Source of the DNA: Flammeovirgaceae bacterium UBA1842 | GTDB taxonomy: Bacteria; Bacteroidota; Bacteroidia; Cytophagales; Cyclobacteriaceae | DNA: 12,805 bases | NCBI GenBank assembly: GCA_002338655.1 | Contig: DDIU01000018.1 | Location: forward strand, 1-12,805 | Reading direction: 5' to 3' | Notes under the pieces: model-generated | The model's database searches: none | The model's input: only the letters and a program-made list of their open reading frames with translations | What the model was told of the DNA's origin: nothing | Shown here: piece after piece, positions 12,768 to 12,805 of the stretch | How the letters are laid out: every line of letters begins with the position of its first letter | Numbering within the stretch: position 1 is the first letter of the stretch | Made by a program: the position numbers and the translations under genes

Positions 12768-12805
12768 GTTAGTTCACTTAGGCGGGCGAGGCGAAAAAAT
12801 GGCGT

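Overview
The window looks like chromosomal DNA of a Bacteroidota bacterium, most likely of the Cytophagales/Flavobacteriia type. Base composition is AT-rich. Starts lack clear Shine-Dalgarno sequences, several exact matches to the Bacteroidota -7 box TAnnTTTG sit upstream of genes, and the protein families (homogentisate dioxygenase, S41 protease, long FtsX/MacB-type permease, RIC-like hemerythrin protein) have the Bacteroidota flavour. This placement is an inference from sequence character, not from a database match.

Left third (1-2659): a type II toxin-antitoxin pair (247-731) with a ParE/RelE-fold toxin is followed within about 50 bases by a complete IS3-family insertion sequence (783-2154). 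Its orfA and orfB overlap by ATGA, and a correctly phased A_AAA_AAG slippery heptamer implies an OrfAB fusion transposase. Around the IS and up to 2659 lies repeat-rich, gene-free DNA with two families of dispersed hairpin-bearing repeats.

Middle (2660-8224): one large two-module FtsX/MacB-type ABC permease with no ATPase gene beside it is bracketed by two near-identical copies of the two-hairpin repeat. A 416-base gene-free stretch holds two repeat copies. Then come two minus-strand genes one base apart, a C-terminal-processing (S41) protease followed by homogentisate 1,2-dioxygenase.

Right third (8398-12592): a plus-strand run of five closely spaced genes encodes a RIC/ScdA-like di-iron protein whose N-terminal domain has lost the usual CC motif, then RuvX, peptide deformylase, a methionine/glutamine-type aminotransferase and an omega-amidase-type nitrilase. 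The last two overlap and together fit the glutamine-transaminase/omega-amidase route that closes methionine salvage. The run ends tail to tail with a second, minus-strand ParE/RelE-type toxin-antitoxin pair.

The least explained element is the composite two-hairpin repeat (five copies, all in the same orientation). Its first stem is preserved by compensatory and G.T-wobble changes, which suggests selection on, or mobilisation through, a folded single strand. No CRISPR array, rRNA or tRNA gene was seen.
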